From: JANWHF01 sp036276235
GTDB lineage: Bacteria; Planctomycetota; Phycisphaerae; Tepidisphaerales; Tepidisphaeraceae
Reading direction: 5' to 3'
Assembly: GCA_036276235.1 (NCBI GenBank)
Contig: DATBDZ010000076.1
Coordinates: forward strand, 1-6,791
Length of the DNA: 6,791 nucleotides
A model generated the notes under the pieces. The model worked only from the letters and a program-made list of their open reading frames with translations, was not told where the DNA came from and did not search any database. Numbering within the stretch: position 1 is the stretch's first letter; each line of letters begins with the position of its first letter. A program made the position numbers and the translations under genes. Of the stretch, positions 1-6,762 are shown in pieces.

Positions 1-909
1 CAGCGTGCTGCTGGAGAGCGCGCCATCGCGCACGTCGGCCACCGTAATCTGCACGGCGTACTTGTGCATCGGGGCTTCGTCGTCAGTGAGAATCTCCGCC
101 GCCACCACGATGTCCTGGGCGAAGTTCTTCGGAACTCCTCCACCGATCATGAGCAGGCCGGTGTCTTTGGTTTTCAGCTTGAGTTGGGTCAGCTCGTAGA
201 AATCCTTGCCGCTGTCGAAGCTGACATACGGGCGGCCCTCGGTCTGGCGGGCATGCTGGTGGGCAACGATGCCAAAGCCCGCCGAGCAGTCGCTGAAGGC
301 GGGGATGAAGATCGGGATCTCCTTTTTGAACGCCTCATAGATGATGCTGTCGGGAGTTTTCGGGCCGCCGTTGCGTTCCAGATAGGCGCCAAACTCGCGG
401 AGCAGTTCGCGCGAGCTGTACGGCCGCGGGTCCACTTCGTCGAAGATTTTCTGCGTCGCCTCATCGCAGATGCGCAGTTCTTCCTCGTCGATGAAGGTGT
501 CGTAGATGCGGTCGATCATCAGCTCGCGCAGCTCACCGTCGCGGGTGCCGCTCTTGAATTCGTCCGTGGCGATGTAGTGTTTGAAGCCGAGTGCCTCGAA
601 GAAATCCTGGTCGATGATGTTGGCGCCGGTGGAGACAATCGCATCGACCATGTTGTTGCGGATCATGTCCACGAAAATCTTCTTCAGCCCCGCGCTGATG
701 AGCGAGCCGGCGAGGCAAAGGATGACGCCGCACTCCTTGTCGCGGAGCATCTTGTCATAGATGTCGGCGGCCCGATGCAGATCGCGCGCCGAGTAAGCCA
801 TATGCTCCATCGCCTCAACGACAGGCACAACGTTTTGCTTGGTGATGTCGAAGTGTTCGATGGTGCGGGAAAGGTATTGCTTCTTTTTTTTGGAATCGAT
901 CTTGGCCAT
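1..909 (-). CDS. Deoxyhypusine synthase-like protein (partial, C-terminus beyond window)
   Basis: The frame is open from an ATG at 909 to the window edge, giving 303 codons with no stop. An AAGGAG ribosome-binding site lies 8 nt upstream (918-923) and supports this start. The protein reads as the deoxyhypusine synthase fold: an NAD-site segment STGAN at residues 93-97, the DQDFFEALGFKHY stretch at 100-112, FDSGKDF around 231-237 and the glycine-rich IGGGVPKN at 255-262. Family members are NAD-dependent and move the aminobutyl group of a polyamine. Bacteria have no eIF5A substrate, and some bacterial homologues make homospermidine, so a polyamine-modifying role in the cytoplasm is the likeliest guess. 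In the eukaryotic enzyme the catalytic lysine lies about 45 residues after the GGG motif. Here that places it just beyond the window, so catalytic competence cannot be judged. A lysine-rich N-terminus (KKKK at 7-10) is visible. Family assignment is firm; substrate is not. Confidence 0.9.
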   Translation of the reverse strand, partial: MAKIDSKKKKQYLSRTIEHFDITKQNVVPVVEAMEHMAYSARDLHRAADIYDKMLRDKECGVILCLAGSLISAGLKKIFVDMIRNNMVDAIVSTGANIIDQDFFEALGFKHYIATDEFKSGTRDGELRELMIDRIYDTFIDEEELRICDEATQKIFDEVDPRPYSSRELLREFGAYLERNGGPKTPDSIIYEAFKKEIPIFIPAFSDCSAGFGIVAHQHARQTEGRPYVSFDSGKDFYELTQLKLKTKDTGLLMIGGGVPKNFAQDIVVAAEILTDDEAPMHKYAVQITVADVRDGALSSSTL

Positions 910-926
910 GAGAGGATCTCCTTCTA

Positions 927-1090
927 GTAGGGGCGAATCTTTTCGCCCTGGCGCGTTTCACGCGAACGACAGAGGGCGAACACAAGGTTCGCCCCTACGG
1001 GGCAATTTGTAGGGGCGAATCTTGTATTCGCCCTCCGCGTCTTGCGCGGATAATTGGGCGAACACGAGGTTCGCCCCTACGGGGCAAAAT
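927..1090. repeat. Tandem pair of 72-bp palindromic repeats (82-bp period)
   Basis: Two copies occupy 927-998 and 1009-1080. Each begins GTAGGGGCGAA and ends with its reverse complement TTCGCCCCTAC. Each copy is followed by a 10-bp spacer starting GGGGCAA, so the whole unit repeats every 82 bp. Inside each copy a second pair, TCGCCC and GGGCGA, extends the stem, while the central loops differ (one has GGCGCGTTTCACGCG, the other CCGCGTCTTGCGCGG). Arms are conserved and loops diverged, as expected for REP-like elements that fold. The nearest copy ends only 4 nt from the ribosome-binding site of the deoxyhypusine-synthase-like gene. It will therefore be in that gene's leader RNA unless the promoter lies within the repeat itself. 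The motif GGGCGAAC also ends the window at 6784-6791, suggesting another copy there. Confidence 0.85.
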
Positions 1091-1162
1091 AAAAAAGGCC
1101 ACCGCGACCCGCTACGGTGTACCCGAAACATCGGATACCCGCCATTGCGGGAAGTGGTGGCT
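1091..1162 (-). terminator. Stem-loop with T-tract, probable intrinsic terminator
   Basis: Read on the minus strand, an imperfect 15-bp outer stem (1147-1161 with 1098-1112, 12 pairs) encloses an inner stem (1131-1141 with 1115-1126, one bulge). It is followed at once by CTTTTTTATTTT (1097 down to 1086). The polarity fits transcription leaving the small membrane-protein frame at 1262-1444, about 100 nt upstream. The stem is interrupted by mismatches and the loop region is long, so a processed 3' end or another structured RNA is possible. The stretch 1163-1261 holds nothing I recognise. Confidence 0.5.
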
Positions 1163-1261
1163 TTAACGATTCAGATTTTCAGAGAATGTTACGCCGCAGT
1201 CAAGAGTCGGTTCAGAGAAATTCAATGCGCCAGGAACCCAAGTCGCCAGGAAAGAGCACCT

Positions 1262-1444
1262 TCAATTTGCATGCGGCGGCATACGATAGACATCCTGGCC
1301 GAGCCAAGACATGAAGGCCCACATGCCGGCGACCGCGCACAACGTAAGAACGATTACGATAATCCCTCCCACGATTAAACGCCGCCGCACGACAACACGT
1401 CGAGACTCGGCACCGTAGTCAAGCGGTTCAGGGCCACCTTGCAT
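1262..1444 (-). CDS. Possible small single-pass membrane protein, unknown function
   Basis: This 60-residue frame runs from an ATG at 1444 to a TGA at 1262. Its composition looks like a real membrane protein, not a shadow frame. A polar N-terminus (residues 1-14) is followed by an arginine cluster RRVVVRRR (15-22). Next comes one uninterrupted hydrophobic stretch from about 23 to 48 (starting LIVGGIIVIVLTL and ending FMSWL), then a short polar tail. By the positive-inside rule the N-terminus would be cytoplasmic. No convincing ribosome-binding site is visible before the ATG, and I recognise no family. No gene lies antisense to it, and a terminator-like stem lies downstream on the same strand, which modestly supports expression. 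The upstream spacer to 1762 holds only CGCAAAGA-type repeat sequence and no clear promoter. Confidence 0.4.
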   Translation of the reverse strand: MQGGPEPLDYGAESRRVVVRRRLIVGGIIVIVLTLCAVAGMWAFMSWLGQDVYRMPPHAN

Positions 1445-1542
1445 CGCAGCATTTTATCTTCGCGTTGCGATGGAAATACAGGGCAAACGAAATGCAGCCA
1501 ATAGCAGAGCCTTTTGCAATCCGCTTTTATTGTTTCTTGCCC

Positions 1543-1587
1543 GCATTTCTTTCGTGGCGTCTTTGCGTCCTGGGCTCCTTGGCGCAA
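1543..1587. repeat. Degenerate CTTTGCG-type repeat copy
   Basis: This stretch (GCATTTCTTTCGTGGCGTCT, then TTGCGTCCTGGGCTCCTTGG) resembles the right arm of the foldback at 1632-1738, with the same GCATT, TCTTTGCGTC and TTGCGCA-like blocks. It is probably a decayed relative of that element. The similarity is by eye and imperfect. Confidence 0.45.
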
Positions 1588-1631
1588 TGAGTTTGAGCGT
1601 CGAACGGTTTGGGCAGTAGTCAATGCTTAAA

Positions 1632-1738
1632 AAAATGCGCAAAGACGCAAAGGAGCAAAGAGCGCAAAGAAATGCGAAAACAGAATTAACTTTTTGCATT
1701 CTTTGCGGTCTTTGTCTCTTTGCGTCTTTGCGCATTTT
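1632..1738. repeat. Long foldback of CGCAAAGA-type repeat, possible terminator for the DUF72 gene
   Basis: The outer 21 bp of the arms are perfectly complementary (1632-1652 with 1718-1738; AAAATGCGCAAAGACGCAAA plus G). Pairing continues with a few mismatches down to a loop at 1681-1690, giving a stem of about 48 bp. Within each arm a short unit (GCAAAGA, CGCAAAG) is reiterated. The element begins 24 nt after the stop of the DUF72 gene. On the minus strand the stem ends in GCGCATTTTTTTAAG, so the transcript would have a very strong hairpin and a U-tract. It may thus serve as that gene's terminator while being a dispersed repeat in origin. Frames read through such repeats (RKDAKEQRAQRNAK-like peptides) are not genes. 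Confidence 0.8.
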
Positions 1739-1762
1739 CCGCTTTTCGATGCAAGCGCACGA

Positions 1763-2545
1763 TCAGCCGAACAGCTCTCCTCGATCCTCCGCCTTCGGCT
1801 CCGAAGCCGGCAATCCGAGCAATCGCTTCATTCGATTGGCCGTCCCGATGGCATACCCGCTAAAATCGTTGTTCACGAATGCCCAAATCTCTTTCACGCC
1901 CGCGGGTGCTTGTTCGAACTGCGTCTTCCACGATCGCAGCCGATCGGTCACGTCGATCTGTTCGATATCCAATCGCTCGAAGCGATGATGGATGCCGATC
2001 CAGCGAATGAACAGAAAATCGGTCGTCACCCGCACCGGCTCCGGCGGCGTCGCATAATCGCCGACGGCCCAGCAAACCCGCTGTTCTTTGAGCATTGCGG
2101 TTGTTCGATCATTCAGCCACGAATCGTGACGAAACTCAACCGCATACCGCACCCGCGGCAACTTTCCCAGAAACGCACTCAGCCGATCGAGCTCGGCGGC
2201 CCTAAAGCTCGGCGGAAACTGCAGCAACACCGGCCCGAGCTTGCCGCCGAGCTCGCGCATGACATCGAGGAATGCTGACATCACTGAAATCTGCGCATCG
2301 ATCCGCCCCTCGTGCGTCACCGTCCGCGGGCATTTGACGGCAAAGCGAAAATCATCCGGCACCTGCGCCGCCCATCGCCGAACCGTCGCCGCCGGCGGCA
2401 CCGCATGGAACGTCGTATCGAGCTCCACGCAATCAAAGTAGCGCGCGTAGAACGAAAGATACTCAGTGGCTTTCAGATCGCGCGGATAAAACCCGCCGAC
2501 CCATTCGGGATAGCTGAAGCCGATGGTGCCGAGGCGATAGCGCAT
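1763..2545 (-). CDS. DUF72 family protein (YecE-like)
   Basis: The 260-residue product matches the DUF72 family over its full length, and family members are typically about 240-280 residues. Conserved blocks appear in order: GTIGFSYPEWVGGFYP (6-21), VELDTTFHAVP (40-50), FAVKCPR followed by THE (68-79), GPVLLQFPPSF (104-114), AVEFRHDSW (135-143), FIRWIG (179-184) and NNDFSGYA (225-232). Members are soluble TIM-barrel proteins; their biochemical role is not established, so no reaction is assigned. The ATG at 2545 places the GTIGFSY block at the family's usual N-terminal position. The sequence before it lacks a strong Shine-Dalgarno match, so initiation may be weak or leader-dependent. The last 15 residues (from about 246) are polar and lie outside the conserved domain. 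Upstream is the 142-bp inverted repeat; downstream is the foldback at 1632-1738, which would stop transcription. The gene therefore looks monocistronic. Confidence 0.92.
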   Translation of the reverse strand: MRYRLGTIGFSYPEWVGGFYPRDLKATEYLSFYARYFDCVELDTTFHAVPPAATVRRWAAQVPDDFRFAVKCPRTVTHEGRIDAQISVMSAFLDVMRELGGKLGPVLLQFPPSFRAAELDRLSAFLGKLPRVRYAVEFRHDSWLNDRTTAMLKEQRVCWAVGDYATPPEPVRVTTDFLFIRWIGIHHRFERLDIEQIDVTDRLRSWKTQFEQAPAGVKEIWAFVNNDFSGYAIGTANRMKRLLGLPASEPKAEDRGELFG

Positions 2546-2612
2546 GCGTCGAGGAATCGTAGGCGGGGAATGACAGCTTCAATAGGTGTAAACATCTTAC
2601 CGAAAGGCTTTG

Positions 2613-2754
2613 GCGCGTGGAGAATCCGTGCCCTCGCCTCAGGCTCGTACACGGCGTGGTGAACGGTTCTCGCAACACGGACGATTATCGAAGTACAAAA
2701 ACTGTTACCACGCCGTGTACGAGCCTAAGGCGAGGGCACGGATTCTCCACGCGC
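2613..2754. repeat. 142-bp near-perfect inverted repeat with 48-bp arms
   Basis: Positions 2613-2660 and 2707-2754 are reverse complements at 47 of 48 positions, with the single difference at 2640. The arms start GCGCGTGGAGAATCCGTG and end ACGGCGTGGT. The central 46 nt (2661-2706) is mostly unpaired, though AACGGTT near one side and AACTGTT near the other (AACAGTT on the opposite strand) extend the similarity with a one-base shift. No coding frame explains it. It sits about 50 nt past the stop of the zinc-ribbon gene and 68 bp before the DUF72 start, both on the minus strand. It could insulate the two transcripts, but no T-tract follows it. A non-autonomous mobile element (MITE-like) or REP-type palindrome is equally possible; I see no obvious target-site duplication. 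Confidence 0.9.
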
Positions 2755-2802
2755 TGCATTCCGTCCAACCCAACCGGATAAATGTGTTTTGGAACTTCAG
2801 CT

Positions 2803-3402
2803 TTACGGTGCCCGCGAAGGAACTGCCCCGCATTCCGGACATTTTTCCGGCGTCGCGCGCAAATCGTACCCACACCGCATGCAACACCCGGCGGCGAAGC
2901 GCCGATCGCGCTCTACGCGCCGGGTCAGGCGGGGGATTGCCAGAAGGGCGGCGAGGATCAGTAGAAACCAGAAGGGGATGCCTACGGCGAGCGATCTGTC
3001 GGGAGGATAGATTGTAAGGACAGCGAGGGAAGGGAGGGGACGGGTTTGCGACCTGAATATGAATCCGATACGTTGCCACCAGATGGGGCCTTCCCAGTAG
3101 GACTTGCCAGACGTTGTCCAATACCAGCGAACCTCATCGCCAGCGATGCGCGGCGTGCGGGCCCGATTCGCCCATGTCTGCGTAACTCGCGTCAGCAAAA
3201 GCCGGCCATCCCCAATCGCAAATCCGCAGGAATCAACGCGTTCGACGTATAGCCCGACAGGAAATTGGTTGCTTGGCGCAACAATGTGGTGATCGCGCGT
3301 ACCCGTCAACCTGCCGAAGGCACTCCAGATCCAAAGAATCGAAAGGATGACCAGTAGCGTAACCGAGCAGTCGAAGAGCATCTGCTGCATGCGCCGTCGC
3401 AT
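2803..3402 (-). CDS. Membrane protein with C-terminal CxxC zinc ribbon, unknown function
   Basis: The 199-residue product has a hydrophobic helix at about 12-29 and a second at about 140-157. Between them lies a roughly 110-residue aromatic-rich region that would be extracytoplasmic if the N-terminus is inside (MRRRMQQ favours that). After the second helix comes a basic linker (RLTRRVERDRR), then a zinc ribbon with C174-x2-C177 and C188-x2-C191 in the context CGYDLRATPEKCPECG. That tail is one I associate with many uncharacterised planctomycete proteins; a metal-binding cytoplasmic tag is inferred, and no enzyme function is evident. Starts at residues 5 and 8 are also possible; none has a strong ribosome-binding site, and 3402 keeps the positively charged N-terminus. 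It ends in TAA at 2803, about 50 nt before the large inverted repeat. Gaps on both sides suggest an independent transcript. Confidence 0.8.
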   Translation of the reverse strand: MRRRMQQMLFDCSVTLLVILSILWIWSAFGRLTGTRDHHIVAPSNQFPVGLYVERVDSCGFAIGDGRLLLTRVTQTWANRARTPRIAGDEVRWYWTTSGKSYWEGPIWWQRIGFIFRSQTRPLPSLAVLTIYPPDRSLAVGIPFWFLLILAALLAIPRLTRRVERDRRFAAGCCMRCGYDLRATPEKCPECGAVPSRAP

Positions 3403-3469
3403 TGCCGGAGCATATCGACTGCACGGTTCAGACGCGAAAAATTGAAAGTGCGCTTACTGGCAAGAAAAT

Positions 3470-3710
3470 GTCATGCTGAGTGGTCACGTGCTTTCGGCAC
3501 ATCTGCGAAGCATCCCCACGGGCACGCTGTCGCGAGCCCATGCCAACGGATTTTGCGGTAACACCCAAGCTGGGTGGCATGGGCTTGCGACAGCATGCCC
3601 GTGGCGATCGCATACGACCGCTGCCAGCTTTCTCAGCGAAGGTACTCACAAGCTCTGGCCGACTCGGGCGAGAGAGCCAGATGCTTCGGAGTACCTCAGC
3701 TCAGCATGAC
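3470..3710. repeat. 241-bp nested palindromic element
   Basis: The outer ends are an 11-bp perfect inverted repeat, GTCATGCTGAG at 3470-3480 and CTCAGCATGAC at 3700-3710. Next inward, CGAAGCATC (3506-3514) matches GATGCTTCG (3680-3688). The left-centre holds a 30-bp stem (3516-3545 with 3575-3604, 28 of 30 pairs) around a 29-nt loop. The right-centre holds an 8-bp pair, AGGTACTC (3640-3647) with GAGTACCT (3689-3696). It nearly fills the spacer between the kinase stop (3745) and the zinc-ribbon start (3402), and no coding frame accounts for it. The ends resemble the widespread 'TCATGCTGAG...GAAGCATC' intergenic repeats I know from environmental bacterial genomes. A REP-like or MITE-like origin is inferred. 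Confidence 0.82.
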
Positions 3711-3744
3711 GATTGCTTGGAATTGCTCTCGGTCCCCAAACCGC

Positions 3745-4725
3745 TCACGCCACGGCTTCGCCGCGGAGGCGGGTTTCGGCGGGGCGGTAGCCGGCTTGCG
3801 TCGCGTTGCGCTTGGCTACGTGCTCGATGATTTCGAGCCGACGGATGAGGTCTGTCATCTCGGGGCGCTTGGCGGGGTTTACTTTTACGCAGTCCATCAC
3901 GAGGTTTGACAGTGTTTCGGGGACGCCTTCATTGATGTCGCGCGGGCTGGCCATTTGATCATCAACCAGGAAGCTGTTCTCGCCTTTTTCCAGCGTGAAG
4001 AGCGTCGGCAGGTTGCGGCCGGTGAGCGCCCAATAGAGCGTCGCGCCGAAGTTGTAGATGTCGGTTTTGGGCGTCACCGGGAGCAGCTTTACCTGCTCGG
4101 GGGCGATGTAATCGGGTGTGCCCTGGATGCGCTTCTTGGCGGTGCCGACGCGGGCGGCCTGGCCGAGGTCGATGACTTTTACCGTGCCGTCGGGGGCGCG
4201 CAGAATGTTGTTGGGCTTGAGATCGCAGTGGATGCAGCCGGCCTGATGCAACGCCTCCAGAGCCTTGGCGGTCTGGATGAAGCAATCGAGCGTTTCAAGA
4301 AGATTGCTCGGCGGGAGCGTATCGAGCGGCGTGCCGTCGAAGAGCTCCATGAGCAGGACGGCTTCGGTCGCCTTGCGGAGCATCGTGCGATTGTCCTTCA
4401 GCGCGATGCTGCGGCGCAGGCCGGGATGATTGGCCGCGCGTCCGACTTCGTATTCGTTCTCGAGCTGCTCGAAAAAGCGGTCATCCTTTTCCGTTTTGCG
4501 GACGACATGCTTGAGGGCGTAGACTTGCCGCGTTTGCGGATCGCTCACCACATAAATGTGGCTGCGCGCTCCCTGGCCCAGGTAATCCAGCACCTCGTAG
4601 CCGAAGAGATCCTTGGGCAACTCAACGGCCGTGTCGGGTAATGCAGTTCCGAAAGCACTCATCATTTTCTCCCAGTGCGGGCTCTCCCAGCGCGGCAGCG
4701 GCGGGAATCCCGCCCGCTGCTCCAT
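3745..4725 (-). CDS. Eukaryotic-type (Hanks) Ser/Thr protein kinase, cytosolic, non-RD
   Basis: The 326-residue product has a complete kinase domain at about 44-300: glycine loop G50-x-G52 in LGQGARSHIYVV, ATP-anchoring K72 in YALKHV, probable helix-C glutamate near 89-93 (ENEYE), catalytic loop H166-C-D168-L-K170-P-N-N173, metal-binding D186 in DLG, APE at 208-210, D222 in TDIYNFG and R287 in NPAKRP. All residues needed for phosphotransfer are present. However, the usual HRD is HCD and DFG is DLG, so this is a non-RD kinase. There is no transmembrane helix or sensor domain; the N-terminal 40 and C-terminal 25 residues look disordered. AGGAG lies 9 nt before the ATG at 4725. A second GGGAG precedes ATGATG at 4665-4660, so translation could also begin at residue 21 or 22 without touching the domain. 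It follows atpA on the same strand, but a terminator intervenes. The spacer 4726-4946 has a TTATAT box close to the start but no matching -35 element. Substrate unknown. Confidence 0.93.
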   Translation of the reverse strand: MEQRAGFPPLPRWESPHWEKMMSAFGTALPDTAVELPKDLFGYEVLDYLGQGARSHIYVVSDPQTRQVYALKHVVRKTEKDDRFFEQLENEYEVGRAANHPGLRRSIALKDNRTMLRKATEAVLLMELFDGTPLDTLPPSNLLETLDCFIQTAKALEALHQAGCIHCDLKPNNILRAPDGTVKVIDLGQAARVGTAKKRIQGTPDYIAPEQVKLLPVTPKTDIYNFGATLYWALTGRNLPTLFTLEKGENSFLVDDQMASPRDINEGVPETLSNLVMDCVKVNPAKRPEMTDLIRRLEIIEHVAKRNATQAGYRPAETRLRGEAVA

Positions 4726-4946
4726 CCGCTCTGTCTCCTACTCCTATATAACGCTTACTTTGGATACGAATCGCGCATTCGCGGCGGTTTTGCGGCGCGA
4801 TGGCCGATAATGCAGAAAAGCTGGGTTGGGTTGTTTGGGAGGCGCGAATATCCCTGCTCTGACTGCTGGCCAGACTTCCGCCCCGTTGGTGGGTCCCCGG
4901 AAATTGCACATCATGCTTGCGCACGAAATCAAACAGAGCAAAAACC

Positions 4947-4976
4947 GCACCCGCCCGGACAAATCCGGGCGGGTGC
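4947..4976 (-). terminator. Intrinsic terminator of atpA
   Basis: A perfect 12-bp G+C-rich stem (GCACCCGCCCGG at 4947-4958 with CCGGGCGGGTGC at 4965-4976) closes a 6-nt loop. On the minus strand the stem is followed by GGTTTTTG, a five-T tract. It starts 41 nt after the atpA stop codon, the expected place. No comparable T-tract follows on the plus strand, so it acts on the minus strand. Confidence 0.88.
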
Positions 4977-5017
4977 ATATAAATAAGTGAGATTTATTGG
5001 CTGGCGCGCTTTAAACG

Positions 5018-6529
<1,512 letters not shown>

Positions 6530-6558
6530 TCCAGGACTCCCGGGTTGCTTTCAGGTGG

Positions 6559-6595
6559 CACGGGTTTTCAACCCGTGGCGGCGGTATTCCGCCGC
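6559..6595. repeat. Two abutting hairpins upstream of atpA
   Basis: CACGGGTT (6559-6566) pairs perfectly with AACCCGTG (6570-6577) around a 3-nt loop. Directly next to it, GCGGCGG (6578-6584) pairs with CCGCCGC (6589-6595) around TATT. The first begins 18 nt upstream of the GGGAG ribosome-binding site of atpA (6537-6541). The pair would lie in the atpA leader RNA if the promoter is further upstream. Neither has a T-tract on the minus strand. Confidence 0.8.
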
Positions 6596-6636
6596 GTTGA
6601 ATTTCCATTACTTCGATTTCGCTACATCACTGCTTC

Positions 6637-6697
6637 GTAGGGTGGGTGTACTCGCCCACCATCTGCCGCTCGTGGTGGGCGAGTACACCCACCCTAC
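6637..6697. repeat. Perfect 25-bp inverted repeat with 11-nt loop
   Basis: The arms 6637-6661 (beginning GTAGGGTGGGTGTACTCGCC) and 6673-6697 are exact reverse complements, separated by TCTGCCGCTCG. The GTAGGG start and the GGGCGA core resemble the 72-bp repeats at 927-1090, so the two may be related families. A REP-like origin is inferred. No T-tract follows on either strand. Confidence 0.88.
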
Positions 6698-6708
6698 ATG
6701 GGACTGAA

Positions 6709-6728
6709 TTGACCGGAGTACCGGTCAA
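6709..6728. repeat. 8-bp hairpin
   Basis: TTGACCGG (6709-6716) pairs perfectly with CCGGTCAA (6721-6728) around AGTA. It is the fourth hairpin counted outward from atpA. It could equally be an operator-like palindrome for a dimeric regulator, but nothing else supports that. Confidence 0.6.
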
Positions 6729-6739
6729 CCGCAACTGTC

Positions 6740-6762
6740 TGGGTGAACCTCCTGTTCACCCA
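6740..6762. repeat. 9-bp hairpin
   Basis: TGGGTGAAC (6740-6748) pairs perfectly with GTTCACCCA (6754-6762) around CTCCT. It is the fifth hairpin of the array upstream of atpA. The remaining bases to the window edge end in GGGCGAAC (6784-6791), the inner motif of the 72-bp repeats at 927-1090, so another element probably begins here. The spacer 6530-6791 contains no recognisable gene. Confidence 0.65.

Noticed and set aside
64..927. 287-codon plus-strand frame
   Set aside because: It lies antisense to the deoxyhypusine-synthase-like gene, which has clear family motifs, a good ribosome-binding site and a proper start. The plus frame has neither.
927..1090. CRISPR array
   Set aside because: There are only two units, each a self-complementary 72-bp palindrome, with a 10-bp near-identical spacer. 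The layout is that of tandem REP-like elements, not repeats with unique spacers.
1454..1735. Short frames in both directions giving RKDAKxQRxQRxAK and LCxFASLRIF peptides
   Set aside because: These peptides are translations of the CGCAAAGA-type repeat arms. The two strands give nearly the same peptide because the element is an inverted repeat.
2613..2754. Insertion sequence with terminal inverted repeats
   Set aside because: There is no room for a transposase between the arms (46 nt). At most it is a non-autonomous element, so I list it as a repeat.
2705..3121. 138-codon minus-strand frame overlapping the zinc-ribbon gene
   Set aside because: It runs through the inverted repeat at its end and overlaps a better gene in another frame. 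No family resemblance was seen.
3955..4641. 228-codon plus-strand frame
   Set aside because: It is antisense to the kinase, whose catalytic motifs are all present on the minus strand.
4726..4760. Promoter for the kinase (TTATAT box)
   Set aside because: No -35-like sequence at suitable spacing, and the box lies too close to the ribosome-binding site for a typical leader. Mentioned only in the gene entry.
4622..4978. 118-codon minus-strand frame between atpA and the kinase
   Set aside because: It starts inside the atpA terminator stem, overlaps the kinase N-terminus and has no ribosome-binding site or family features.
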